40,880 nt of DNA, taken from Kiritimatiellia bacterium (GTDB lineage Bacteria; Verrucomicrobiota; Kiritimatiellia; RFP12; UBA3636). A program made the translations under genes and the position numbers. Positions 31,813 through 39,428 of the stretch are shown piece after piece (the stretch's first letter is position 1; each line of letters begins with the position of its first letter). The notes below the pieces were generated by a model. The model was not told where the DNA came from, ran no database searches, and worked only from the letters and a program-made list of their open reading frames with translations. The stretch spans positions 1 through 40,880 of the forward strand of contig JAFUOX010000031.1 in the NCBI GenBank assembly GCA_017481725.1, in the 5' to 3' direction.

Positions 31813-33172
31813 GATTTTAATAGTTGATGATGAAAAAAATACACGTGATGGATTGCGTCGTGCTTTGTCCCGAGAGTATGAGGTGTTCACAGCAGAGAGT
31901 ACTGTCGCTGCTCTGCATGTTTTAGAGGAAAATCAGGTTGATTTGATGCTTTCTGATGTTCGAATGCCTGGTGAGGATGGTATTTCTCTATTAAAGCAAG
32001 TTAGAGAGAAGCATCCAACCACTGCATGCGTTCTTCTGACAGCATACGGTTCTGTAGAGACAGCTGTTGAAGCAATGAAGCTTGGTGCTCAAGATTTCTT
32101 AACAAAGCCAGTTAATCTAGATCATTTAGATATGCTGATTGCACGCACGTTGAATCATGCTTCTTTACAAAAAGAAAATGAGGAGCTTAAGCGTCAGCTT
32201 GATTCTAGATATGGACTTGAAAATATAATTGGTTCATCACCAGCTATGGAGCGCTTGTTCAATGTAATACGTCAGGCTGCACCTAGCCAAGCTACAGTTC
32301 TTATTCAGGGTGGTAGTGGAACAGGTAAGGAGCTTGTTGCTCAAGCTATGCATAGACTTAGCAACTGTGCCACAGGTCCATTTGTTGCTGTGCATTGTGC
32401 TGCACTTTCCCCTACGCTCTTGGAGAGCGAGCTTTTTGGTCATGAGAAAGGTGCATTTACAGGTGCTGTTGCTCAGCGTAGAGGACGCTTTGAAATGGCA
32501 AATAATGGCACTCTGTTTTTGGATGAAATTTCAGAAATTGACCTTGCCACTCAGGTAAAGCTATTGCGTGTGCTAGAAACACGCCAATTTGAAAGAGTAG
32601 GCGGTGGTGAGACAATTAATGTTAATATTCGTGTGATTGCTGCAACAAATCGCAATTTGCGTAAATATGTTGATGAAGGTAAATTCCGTGAGGATTTATA
32701 CTATCGTTTAAATGTTATAGAGATTAATCTTCCTTCTCTTAATGAGCGAGCATCAGATATCCCAATTTTATGTAATCATTTTATTCGCGAATTTGCAGAA
32801 CGTAACTCACGCAATGTTACTGGAATTTCTCAGAGTGCAGTTGCTGCTCTTCAAGCATACGAGTGGCCTGGTAATGTACGTGAATTACGCAATACAATCG
32901 AAAAGATGGTTGTGCTTGCTCGTGGGGAAATTCTCGAGGCAGACGATGTGCCTGAAAATATTAAGAATGCTCTTCTCTTAAAGGGTGTTTCTTTAACCAC
33001 TATGCCAACTTCCCAAACTGCTGTAGTAGGAGAAGAATCTCTTGCTGATATGGAGAAACGCAAAATTCTTGATGCATTGAATGTTGCTGGAGGGAATAAG
33101 TCTAAAGCAGCAGATGCACTTGGAATCAGCCGCCGCACACTTCACCGGAAATTGAAGGAATGGCAGATTTAA
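31796..33172 (+). CDS. NtrC-family sigma-54-dependent response regulator
   Basis: The 458-residue protein has three domains. The receiver (1-120) has acidic pocket D11/D12, phospho-acceptor D54, T82 and K104. The AAA+ sigma-54-activating domain (about 144-380) has Walker A GGSGTGKE (172-179), the sigma-54 contact loop GAFTGA (219-224), Walker B GTLFLDEIS and arginine-finger regions. A Fis-type helix-turn-helix closes the protein (NKSKAADALGISRRTLHRKL). When phosphorylated it should drive sigma-54 promoters by ATP hydrolysis. Targets are not evident; I found no convincing TGGC-N-GC-type -24/-12 site in the gaps I inspected. Confidence 0.95.
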   Translation: MKKQYKILIVDDEKNTRDGLRRALSREYEVFTAESTVAALHVLEENQVDLMLSDVRMPGEDGISLLKQVREKHPTTACVLLTAYGSVETAVEAMKLGAQDFLTKPVNLDHLDMLIARTLNHASLQKENEELKRQLDSRYGLENIIGSSPAMERLFNVIRQAAPSQATVLIQGGSGTGKELVAQAMHRLSNCATGPFVAVHCAALSPTLLESELFGHEKGAFTGAVAQRRGRFEMANNGTLFLDEISEIDLATQVKLLRVLETRQFERVGGGETINVNIRVIAATNRNLRKYVDEGKFREDLYYRLNVIEINLPSLNERASDIPILCNHFIREFAERNSRNVTGISQSAVAALQAYEWPGNVRELRNTIEKMVVLARGEILEADDVPENIKNALLLKGVSLTTMPTSQTAVVGEESLADMEKRKILDALNVAGGNKSKAADALGISRRTLHRKLKEWQI

Positions 33173-33257
33173 AAGCATCTGCATTTTGTAATAATTTGTT
33201 GGCGATATTGGTTACATGCATTTTCGTGATATGTGATTTCTAAGCTTTTAGGATACA

Positions 33258-34205
33258 ATGGAAATTACCGCAGAAGGACAAAAAATACTCACCCTGCAGC
33301 TAGCTGCTGAACATCAAGGTCAAACCTTGTTGTCTGTGCTAAATGCAGCATTCCCAAGCTATCCAGAAAGTAGCTTTATTGATGCTTGTGCTGCAGGATA
33401 TGTAAAAATTGATGGTGCTGTGGCAGAGTCTGCATATAAGCTTGTGGCAGGGTCTATTTTGGAGTATCTTGTGCCGATGCAGGAGGAGCCAGAGGTCGAT
33501 GAAAGCATTGAGATAATGTACGAAGATGAGTATTTTGCTGTTGTTAATAAGCCAAGTAATTTGCCGTGTCATCCATCTGGACGCTATTATCGTAACACTT
33601 TAATTGAAATATTGAAGCACAAATATGGGTTTGCTAATGCATTAATGGTTAACCGATTAGATCGAGAAACCTCAGGCGTTGTAATTGTGGCAAAAAGTCA
33701 AGAAAGTGCATCTCTTTTGGGAAAGACCTTAATGGAGCAAGGCTTTGAGAAGATTTACTTGGTAAAGGTTGTAGGGCAGTGGAAGCACCCTTCGCCATAC
33801 GTTGCGAGAGGTTATATTTGGTTAGAACGTGGCATGGTGGTAAGGAAGAAGCGAGTATTTTCTGAGACAGAACAACGTGGTCAAGATTGTATCACAGAGC
33901 TTAGACTTGTCTCCTCAGATGGTGAGCATTCTTTGGTTGAAGCTCGCCCCATCACTGGGCGTCCTCATCAAATTCGGGCAACAATGAAAGCATTGGGATA
34001 TCCTGTGGTGGGGGATAAGCTTTATGGTGTTGATGAAACAATTTATGCCCGTATGGCTGCACATGAAATGACAGCAGAGGATTGGCTCCTTCTTGAAATG
34101 TCACATCAAGCACTACATTCTTGGCGAACTTCATTTGTCAACCCATATACAGGCAACCATATGGAATTCCAAGCCAAATGTGCTTGGCTGGAGAATAATG
34201 AATAA
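33258..34205 (+). CDS. RluA-family RNA pseudouridine synthase
   Basis: The 315-residue protein has an N-terminal S4-like RNA-binding region (LLSVLNAAFPSYPES to SILEYL, about 22-71). The catalytic domain follows, with VVNKPSNLPCHPSGRY and the signature VNRLDRETSGVVIVAK (131-146), where D135 is the nucleophile. The C-terminal motif is ARPITGRPHQIRATM, then GYPVVGDKLYG. It converts uridine to pseudouridine in rRNA or tRNA; which RluA subgroup (RluC, RluD or TruC target) cannot be told. AGGATA precedes the ATG. There is an 85-base gap from the regulator gene, so it may have its own promoter. Confidence 0.92.
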   Translation: MEITAEGQKILTLQLAAEHQGQTLLSVLNAAFPSYPESSFIDACAAGYVKIDGAVAESAYKLVAGSILEYLVPMQEEPEVDESIEIMYEDEYFAVVNKPSNLPCHPSGRYYRNTLIEILKHKYGFANALMVNRLDRETSGVVIVAKSQESASLLGKTLMEQGFEKIYLVKVVGQWKHPSPYVARGYIWLERGMVVRKKRVFSETEQRGQDCITELRLVSSDGEHSLVEARPITGRPHQIRATMKALGYPVVGDKLYGVDETIYARMAAHEMTAEDWLLLEMSHQALHSWRTSFVNPYTGNHMEFQAKCAWLENNE

Positions 34206-34498
34206 CTTTGGCTGGTGTAAGCTCATATTGCCAGCGATTTGTTAAAAACAGATATTTGTTTTACAAGCTAAAAGTATCTAACTTTATATCTGTTTTATTA
34301 ACTAATAAAAGTTCAAGCTGCTAGGCTGTTATAGCTATTGATTTCTGAGTTGTTGGGTGTTGTCCTAACCAAGAAGCAGGAAATATAATTTTATAAAAAA
34401 ATGAACTTTTATGGAACAAGGCTCGTTTAAAACGATAGAATTGGTTAAATGTCTAGGGTAAATATGCCTAGTAAGATGATAGAAATCAGGAAAATTTT
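34206..34498. other. Leader region of the pilin-like gene
   Basis: No gene is seen. There is a small hairpin CTAGG...CCTAG at 34453-34471 about 28 bases before the ATG, an AGGA ribosome-binding site, and a TAGAAT that could act as -10 but without a good -35. Otherwise it is featureless AT-rich sequence. Confidence 0.35.
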
Positions 34499-35530
34499 AT
34501 GAAAAGAGCAGACAATAAAGGTTTTACATTGATTGAGTTAATTGTAGTTGTTGCTGTATTGGCAATTATTGCAACAATAGCAATTGGCAAGTATGATGAT
34601 ATTCAAAAAGATGCTGCACGCAAGGCAAATCGTGCAAATATTAATAATATTACAAGCACAATTAACACATATCTTGTTTCAGAAACAAATCACGAGGGGC
34701 TTTTTGATTATGTTGAGTCTTTGGTAGATTTGGGCTCTGATGGCAGGGCTTGGTATGGCTCTGCAGGCGATTATGATTGGACAAAAAACACGGATACAGA
34801 TTATCCTGGTATCTATGCTGGCATTAAATATGTGCCAGCAACTATTTCCAATGCAAGTGGCGTCACTTCCACAACTAAAGGAGATGTTTTTGAAGCACGT
34901 AAAAAGAATTCAGGCATCCCAAGTAGCTTTAGATCTTCCCTTGGTATTCACTATTTGACACAAAAAGAGGTTGATGCATTATATGAGGCAGGTGTAAGCA
35001 CTGTTTTAATGCACAATTACACATCTGGTCAAGCTAAAGGTCCTGCAAATCGTAAGCCACTAGTTGTAGATTCAGATGATTTTTGTGATGAAAATGGGTT
35101 AACCTATAGGAATGGCGGACCGGGCCATCGTGCTGATATGAGTGCATTTTATCCTGTTGTGCTAACAAATGGCTCTCCTGTCGTTGTTATTAATCCTAGT
35201 GAGGCAGATATTTATCGTGCATTAGGCGTGGATTATGATATTACAGAGGATTTTAATGCTTCAACACCAGATGATTATTATACTGATGGAATTTGTCCAC
35301 GACTAATAGTTTTTGGTATGGGGCGTTCTTCCGATATTACAGCAAAGCTATTTCAATCTCCTCCTAAGATGAAAACACTAGATAACACTAATTACAATAA
35401 TTATCTACTTGTGTTTGCAATGAAGAATGGTACAGGTAATACTGGCTATACAACTGAGTTTGTAGGAGTTATAGATTCAGAGGGGAATACAGCAAAGGCA
35501 GCACAATACAATCTTGATTGGGCAAATTAA
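34499..35530 (+). CDS. Type IV pilin-like/pseudopilin (prepilin with class III signal)
   Basis: The 343-residue protein starts MKRADNKG|FTLIELIVVVAVLAIIA. This is a prepilin peptidase site (cut after G8, F9 to be methylated, E13 at +5) followed by the hydrophobic stalk helix. The mature head is large (about 300 residues), Asp/Asn/Gly-rich and without recognisable repeats, longer than typical major pseudopilins (about 140 residues). It may be a minor pseudopilin or a surface-displayed filament protein. It is monogenic, with a strong terminator after it and no prepilin peptidase nearby. It may be assembled by the machine whose gspD, PilO-like and GspL-like genes lie at 15.9-20.6 kb (inference). 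Confidence 0.85.
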   Translation: MKRADNKGFTLIELIVVVAVLAIIATIAIGKYDDIQKDAARKANRANINNITSTINTYLVSETNHEGLFDYVESLVDLGSDGRAWYGSAGDYDWTKNTDTDYPGIYAGIKYVPATISNASGVTSTTKGDVFEARKKNSGIPSSFRSSLGIHYLTQKEVDALYEAGVSTVLMHNYTSGQAKGPANRKPLVVDSDDFCDENGLTYRNGGPGHRADMSAFYPVVLTNGSPVVVINPSEADIYRALGVDYDITEDFNASTPDDYYTDGICPRLIVFGMGRSSDITAKLFQSPPKMKTLDNTNYNNYLLVFAMKNGTGNTGYTTEFVGVIDSEGNTAKAAQYNLDWAN

Positions 35531-35572
35531 TTTTTAAAAATATAAGTCTAATTTTTTAGGTAATAATTTTGA

Positions 35573-35614
35573 TTTGGTGCTTAGTGTTTGCTTTGCACCA
35601 AATTTTATTTTTTT
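35573..35614 (+). terminator. Rho-independent terminator of the pilin-like gene
   Basis: TTTGGTGC (35573-35580) pairs with GCACCAAA (35595-35602) around a 14-nt loop and is followed by a T-rich tract to 35614. Confidence 0.85.
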
Positions 35615-35653
35615 GTTGCTACGTGCATTTATACAAGTGCATGGGTAAAAATT

Positions 35654-35723
35654 TAGACAAGATTCTCTAAAAGCATAGAATAGAATGTAGCATCTAGACA
35701 AAAAACAAGAAAAATGGTAAAAT
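35654..35723 (+). promoter_or_regulatory. Two tandem promoters upstream of grpE
   Basis: P1 is TAGACA (35654-35659), 16 bp, TAGAAT (35676-35681). P2 is TAGACA (35695-35700), 17 bp, TAAAAT (35718-35723). Both share the same -35 hexamer, one base from the sigma-70 consensus. No CIRCE inverted repeat (HrcA operator) is seen, so heat control, if any, works otherwise. Confidence 0.5.
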
Positions 35724-35772
35724 TTTTAACTATTATTTATTAACGCTTTATAGAAGTGTCATGGAGATTTTT

Positions 35773-36507
35773 ATGAATAACGATGATTTAAAGGAAGATA
35801 CAGTAGTTACAGAGGCAAATGATTGTGCATCTGATGTTCAACAACCAGTAGATGAAGAAACTGCTCAAGCGGTTGAAGCTGAAGCACAAGCAACGGAGCC
35901 TGCAGCAGAAAATGCAGCAGAGGAGCCAACAGCTGAGGAAAATCCAGCAGAGGAGCCAACAGCAGCAGAAAATGCAGCAGAGGAGCCAGCAGCTGAGGAA
36001 AATCCAGCAGCAGAGCCAGAGGTTGAGCCAGAGGTGGAAGAGGCTCAACAACCATCAGAAGCTGAGATTTATCGAGAGCGTCTTATCCGTCTCCAGGCAG
36101 ATTTTGATAATTATCGCAAGCGTATGGCTCGCGATAAGGCTGATATGATTAAGAGTGCAAATGCAGATCTTCTTTCTGCAATGCTTACTGCTCTTGATCA
36201 TATTGATCATGCACTCGCATCACTTGAAAAGACAACCGCCGGAACAGAAGCAACAGAATCAAACCCATATATTGAAGGCTTTAAGCTTATTCAGAATGAG
36301 CTTTTGCGTGGGTTGGATAAGTTTGGACTTTCTCCAATTGAATCCATAGGTAAACCTTTCGATGTGGAAGTACATGAGGCTCTTTCAAAAATGCCAAGCG
36401 ATAGTGTAGCTCCTGAGCATGTACTATTTGAGGTTCGCAAGGGCTATATGCTTAATGGCAAGGTTCTACGTGCAGCACAAGTAATTGTTTCTGCACCAGT
36501 AGAATAA
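35773..36507 (+). CDS. grpE: GrpE nucleotide-exchange factor of DnaK
   Basis: GrpE opens the DnaK nucleotide pocket to release ADP during chaperone cycling. The 244-residue protein has an acidic, disordered N-terminal third with 10-residue repeats (about 40-80). The long dimeric helix follows (YRERLIRLQADFDNYRKRM), then NADLLSAMLTALDHIDHAL and the C-terminal beta domain with GKPFDVEVHEALSKMPS and VRKGYMLNGKVLRAAQVIVS. I chose the ATG at 35773 because GGAGA at 35763-35767 is well spaced for it; an ATG at 35761 is in frame but less well placed. Followed by dnaJ after 39 bases. Confidence 0.94.
   Translation: MNNDDLKEDTVVTEANDCASDVQQPVDEETAQAVEAEAQATEPAAENAAEEPTAEENPAEEPTAAENAAEEPAAEENPAAEPEVEPEVEEAQQPSEAEIYRERLIRLQADFDNYRKRMARDKADMIKSANADLLSAMLTALDHIDHALASLEKTTAGTEATESNPYIEGFKLIQNELLRGLDKFGLSPIESIGKPFDVEVHEALSKMPSDSVAPEHVLFEVRKGYMLNGKVLRAAQVIVSAPVE
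35890..36009 (+). repeat. Four 30-bp in-frame repeats inside grpE
   Basis: Units at 35890-35919, 35920-35949, 35950-35979 and 35980-36009 encode ATEPAAENAA, EEPTAEENPA, EEPTAAENAA and EEPAAEENPA. The two unit types alternate, as if a 60-bp block had duplicated. Acidic disordered N-termini are tolerated in GrpE, so copy number can vary without frameshift. Confidence 0.8.
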
Positions 36508-36546
36508 TTTGAATTGTAAGTTTAATTTTTTTAGAGAGAATTGTTT

Positions 36547-37725
36547 ATGGCAAAGCAAGATTATTATGAGTTGTTGGGGGTTTCAAAGACAGCCTCTGCC
36601 GATGAAATCAAAAAGGCATACCGTAAGCTCGCAATGAAATATCATCCAGATAGAAATCCTGGAAATAAAGAGGCTGAGGAAAAGTTTAAAGAGGTTTCAG
36701 AGGCCTATGAGATTTTGAGTGATGATAATAAGCGTGCTAATTACGATCGCTATGGTCATGAAGGCACGAAATTTGGTCCTGGTGGCTTTGATTTTGGCCG
36801 CGACTTTACTCACGCTGGTGATTTTAGTGATTTGTTTGAAGGATTATTTGGCGGAGGTGGCGGAGGAATCTTTGAAAACCTTTTTGGTGGCGGAGGTAGA
36901 GGACGCCGTAGTAATAACCCTAATGCACCTCAGAATGGTGCTGATTTGCGGTACGATTTGCAAATTACACTTGAAGAGGCTCTCTTTGGTACAACAAAAG
37001 AGATTTCTATCCCACATGACCACGATTGTCCAGATTGTAAAGGTACAGGGGCAGCACCTGGTTCTGCGAGAGAAACCTGTAAGCAGTGCGGTGGTTCTGG
37101 TTATGTAATAAGTGGTGCCGCATTTTTTAAAGTTCAGTCTCCTTGTCCTGTATGTAATGGCACAGGTAGTGTTGTTCGTACACCATGCCGTACATGTCGT
37201 GGTTCTGGTCGTGTAAAGGATAAGTCAACAATCAGCCTAAAAATTCCTAGAGGTGTTGATACAGGAGTTCGCTTGCGCATGGCAGGAAAGGGCGAAGGAG
37301 GTCAGCGTGGTGGTGCGGCTGGTGATTTGCATGTTGTTATCCATGTAAAGGAACATCCATTATTTGAGCGTGATGGTGATGATTTGATTTGTGCTATTCC
37401 AATATCACCTGACGTTGCTGCATTAGGTGGAGAGGTTGAAGTGCCAACTCTTGATGGTTTTGCAAAGCTAAAAATTTCAGCAGGAACAACAAATGGCAAA
37501 ATGCTTCGCCTACGCGATAAAGGTTGTCCAGTTCTAAATGGGCGAGGTTTTGGCGATTTATTAGTTCGTCTTGAGGTAGAAATCCCAACAAAGCTAAACT
37601 CAAAGCAGAAGGCAGCATTAGAGGCATTCCGTAATGCTTTTGATAAGTCTTCTTATCCTGCGATGAACAAGTTTCACGAGCATGCAGAAAAATTCCTTGC
37701 AGAACGCGATAAGTTGAAAAAATAA
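36547..37725 (+). CDS. dnaJ: Chaperone DnaJ (class A Hsp40)
   Basis: DnaJ stimulates the DnaK ATPase and delivers unfolded clients. The 392 residues include the full class A set: a J domain with HPD at 33-35 ([12 protein letters not shown]), a Gly/Phe-rich linker (about 78-120, with runs of Gly), and four zinc-binding CxxCxGxG repeats (CPDCKGTG from 161, CKQCGGSG from 178, CPVCNGTG from 200, CRTCRGSG from 214). The C-terminal substrate-binding domains carry [12 protein letters not shown] and [12 protein letters not shown]. The ATG at 36547 is used; the frame could also start at a TTG two codons earlier. Between grpE and rsmE, all co-directional with short gaps; dnaK is absent from the window. 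Confidence 0.97.
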   Translation: MAKQDYYELLGVSKTASADEIKKAYRKLAMKYHPDRNPGNKEAEEKFKEVSEAYEILSDDNKRANYDRYGHEGTKFGPGGFDFGRDFTHAGDFSDLFEGLFGGGGGGIFENLFGGGGRGRRSNNPNAPQNGADLRYDLQITLEEALFGTTKEISIPHDHDCPDCKGTGAAPGSARETCKQCGGSGYVISGAAFFKVQSPCPVCNGTGSVVRTPCRTCRGSGRVKDKSTISLKIPRGVDTGVRLRMAGKGEGGQRGGAAGDLHVVIHVKEHPLFERDGDDLICAIPISPDVAALGGEVEVPTLDGFAKLKISAGTTNGKMLRLRDKGCPVLNGRGFGDLLVRLEVEIPTKLNSKQKAALEAFRNAFDKSSYPAMNKFHEHAEKFLAERDKLKK

Positions 37726-37742
37726 CAAAAAACTGTGGGTTT

Positions 37743-38465
37743 ATGCATACGCTACTATTGCCAACAGAAATATTGCTTTCAGAAGGAGAGCAACCATTGC
37801 CCGATGCGCAGGCTCATCATTTAGTTACTGTGCTTCGTGCAAGACTAGGCGATAAGCTTGACCTTACAGATGGCAAGGGACATAGACGCACTGCAGTAGT
37901 ATCACAGCTGGCTAAGCGTAGTGCAGTTGTAAGCTTTACAAGCGAGGTGGAGACAGTGCCACCTCCTCCTGTTGAGTTAACATTGTTTCAGTGTATAGCC
38001 AAGCCAGCTCGTATGGATTGGCTAGTTGAAAAGGCTCAGGAGCTGGGTGTTAAGCGTTTGGTGCCGATAGTTTCTGAATATGTGCAAATAAAACCAAAGG
38101 ATAGTAGCATTGAGCGTTGGGTTCGCATTGCTGAAGCAGCAATTACACAATGTAATAGTGGCTATTTGATGGAAATAGAGTCGGCATGTTCATGGAAGGA
38201 GGCTCTGTCTTTATTTTCGCAGCAGCCTACCTTACTTGCAGATTTACGTGAGAAGAGTCGTACATGCACAGCTGCGGTGCATGAGCTTTCTCAGCCTATA
38301 ACAAAATTAGGTATTATTATTGGTCCTGAAGGAGATCTTTCACCAACCGAATTGGAACAGGCTACTATTGCTGGTGTTATTCCTGTTACATTGGGGTCAA
38401 ATATTCTTCGAGTTGAAACAGCCGCTCTATATGCGATTTCTGCTATTTCTGAGGCATTGTCTTAA
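37743..38465 (+). CDS. rsmE: 16S rRNA (uracil1498-N3)-methyltransferase
   Basis: The 240-residue SPOUT-class enzyme has an N-terminal PUA-like domain (AHHLVTVLRARLGDKLDLTDGKG, about 24-46). The SAM-binding trefoil-knot domain has AKPARMDWLVEKAQELGV, GIIIGPEGDLSPTELE and LGSNILRVETAALYAI at the C-terminus, all typical of RsmE. It methylates U1498 of 16S rRNA in the 30S subunit. It follows dnaJ after 17 bases, an arrangement (dnaJ-rsmE) common in many bacteria. No clear terminator follows; the second repeat island begins directly after the stop. Confidence 0.95.
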   Translation: MHTLLLPTEILLSEGEQPLPDAQAHHLVTVLRARLGDKLDLTDGKGHRRTAVVSQLAKRSAVVSFTSEVETVPPPPVELTLFQCIAKPARMDWLVEKAQELGVKRLVPIVSEYVQIKPKDSSIERWVRIAEAAITQCNSGYLMEIESACSWKEALSLFSQQPTLLADLREKSRTCTAAVHELSQPITKLGIIIGPEGDLSPTELEQATIAGVIPVTLGSNILRVETAALYAISAISEALS

Positions 38466-38653
38466 CACGTACACGGATGAGCGATTTATCGCTAGCACTT
38501 AAGCCTTCGGCGAAACACGGAGCACACGTAGTGTGGTTTTCTGGGAGAACGGAGACGCTAAAGGGACGCAGAGACGCGAGTGTGATGCACGTGACGCCAA
38601 AGGGACGCAGAGACGCTGAGGTCGCAGAGGTCGCAGAGCCGTGACACCAGAAA
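38466..38653. repeat. Repeat island B, lead-in with short palindromes
   Basis: No gene is seen. Successive small palindromes include AGCGAT-TT-ATCGCT (38480-38492), GCC-TTC-GGC (about 38503-38511) and CACAC-GTA-GTGTG (about 38523-38535). Then come two blocks containing GGGACGCAGAGACGC and a GTGATGCAC palindrome. From 38576 it matches island A (29979 onward). Open frames on the - strand here resemble one drawn from the same repeat at 29929-30123, but only because the DNA repeat is shared. Confidence 0.7.
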
Positions 38654-38728
38654 ACACTAGCGGAATGAGCTTTGCCTTGATTATTGCTTCTCTTTCGAAG
38701 CAATTGGGCAAACCTCATCCACTAGTGT
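38654..38728. repeat. 75-bp imperfect palindromic element, copy 2
   Basis: Paired segments are ACACTAG/CTAGTGT, ATGAG/CTCAT, TTTGCC/GGCAAA and a perfect 8-bp apical stem ATTGCTTC/GAAGCAAT with loop TCTTTC. Copy 1 (30059-30133) has one mismatch in the apical stem, so copy 2 is the better-preserved version. Confidence 0.82.
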
Positions 38729-38772
38729 CCTCGCACAGGAGTTTATTAAGATGCGGAGGCTTGCTACGCAAA

Positions 38773-38876
38773 ATGAAGCTGTGCTTCGCTTCATGCACCT
38801 AAGAGGTATCCAATACATCTTAGGTGCGCTTCATGCTCATTTATGAGCGCTTCATAGCACGCATGTGCTGCTTCAT
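38773..38876. repeat. Array of palindromes separated by GCTTCAT
   Basis: GCTTCAT occurs at 38788-38794, 38828-38834, 38849-38855 and 38870-38876. Between them lie different perfect palindromes: GCACCTAAGA / TCTTAGGTGC (10-bp stem, 13-nt loop), GCTCAT-TT-ATGAGC and AGCAC-GCAT-GTGCT. Upstream of the first, ATGAAGC is the inverse of GCTTCAT. No gene is seen. Confidence 0.75.
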
Positions 38877-38882
38877 CCTTAA

Positions 38883-39023
38883 AACTCAACTGTCAAACTT
38901 TCCAACTCGCCCACTCGCAAACTGTCAAACTTTCCAAGCCTCAACACCTAAACAGTTCCATTTTTTTTGTATAGTTTGACAGTTAGATAGTTGGACAGAG
39001 AAGAAGAGGGTGGCTTGCCGCCC
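38883..39023. repeat. Inverted octamer-array cassette B1
   Basis: Same design as A1/A2. Left octamers run from 38883, with AACTGTCAAACT (38920-38931) pairing perfectly with AGTTTGACAGTT (38973-38984). The spacer has an 8-T tract and a different inner sequence (CTAAACAGTTCC instead of CTAAATTGATTC). Only three right units are seen before GGGTGGC / GCCGCCC. Confidence 0.8.
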
Positions 39024-39032
39024 TAGACTCCC

Positions 39033-39182
39033 AACTATCAAACTCGCCCACTCGCCCACTCGCCCACTCGCCCACTGTCAAACTTTCCAAGCCTCAACAC
39101 CTAAACAGTTCCATTTTTTGTATAGTTTGACAGTATGATAGTTTGACAGTTGGACAGAGAAGAAGAGGGTGGCTTGCCGCCC
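39033..39182. repeat. Inverted octamer-array cassette B2
   Basis: The left array contains four successive units of the type ACTCGCCC, the longest such run seen, then CACTGTCA and AACTTTCC. The spacer is as in B1 but with a 6-T tract. Right units are AGTTTGAC, AGTATGAT, AGTTTGAC and AGTTGGAC. It ends in GGGTGGC / GCCGCCC. Confidence 0.8.
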
Positions 39183-39194
39183 GGTGTTGCTGGG

Positions 39195-39233
39195 GCGAGA
39201 GGTGGCAGGGTGTCAGCCCTTGCCTCCTCTCGC
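39195..39233. repeat. Conserved 39-nt GCGAGAGG hairpin closing cassette pair B
   Basis: GCGAGAGG (39195-39202) pairs with CCTCTCGC (39226-39233). It is identical to 29721-29759 apart from one loop base, and at the same distance from the preceding GGGTGGC hairpin. Confidence 0.8.
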
Positions 39234-39265
39234 TTTCATTTTTCCCACATTTTTTTGAATATCCA

Positions 39266-39294
39266 TTGACCCAAAACCCAAATTTTGGTATTAT
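39266..39294 (+). promoter_or_regulatory. Promoter of the adhesin-like gene with spacer inverted repeat
   Basis: TTGACC (39266-39271), 17 bp, TATTAT (39289-39294). CCAAAA (39271-39276) and TTTTGG (39283-39288) form an inverted repeat that fills the promoter spacer, a typical repressor position. The start would lie near 39300, leaving a leader of about 128 nt. Confidence 0.6.
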
Positions 39295-39320
39295 TTCTCT
39301 TGAAACTTATAGAAGAGCTG

Positions 39321-39388
39321 TTTATTTTTTTCAAATAAATCGCTTTTTTATATGCTTTTACTATATATTATTAAGAGGAATAATATAT
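39321..39388 (+). promoter_or_regulatory. Two leader hairpins before the adhesin-like gene
   Basis: Hairpin 1: TTTATTT (39321-39327) with AAATAAA (39333-39339), 5-nt loop. Hairpin 2: ATATATTATT (39363-39372) with AATAATATAT (39379-39388), a perfect 10-bp stem whose 6-nt loop is AAGAGG, a ribosome-binding-site-like word. The real ribosome-binding site GGAG (39418-39421) is downstream and free. Possible roles are mRNA stabilisation or translational control. Confidence 0.45.
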
Positions 39389-39428
39389 TTTATTAACTAA
39401 AAACAAGAACTAAAATTGGAGAAGAGAC

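Noticed and set aside
35788-36148. Leu/Cys- or Gln-rich frames over the grpE repeats
   Set aside because: They are other-frame readings of the 30-bp repeats, and grpE is certain here.
38443-38718. Open frame of 91 residues on the - strand, similar to one at 29929-30123
   Set aside because: The similarity follows from the shared DNA repeat including the 75-bp palindrome. The frames diverge outside it and have no start signals.
38773-38876. CRISPR array
   Set aside because: Repeats are only 7 bp and the inserts are self-complementary; no cas genes in the window.
39143-39400. Open frame of 85 residues across the GCGAGAGG hairpin and adhesin promoter
   Set aside because: It spans a structured repeat and a good promoter, and has no family features or ribosome-binding site.
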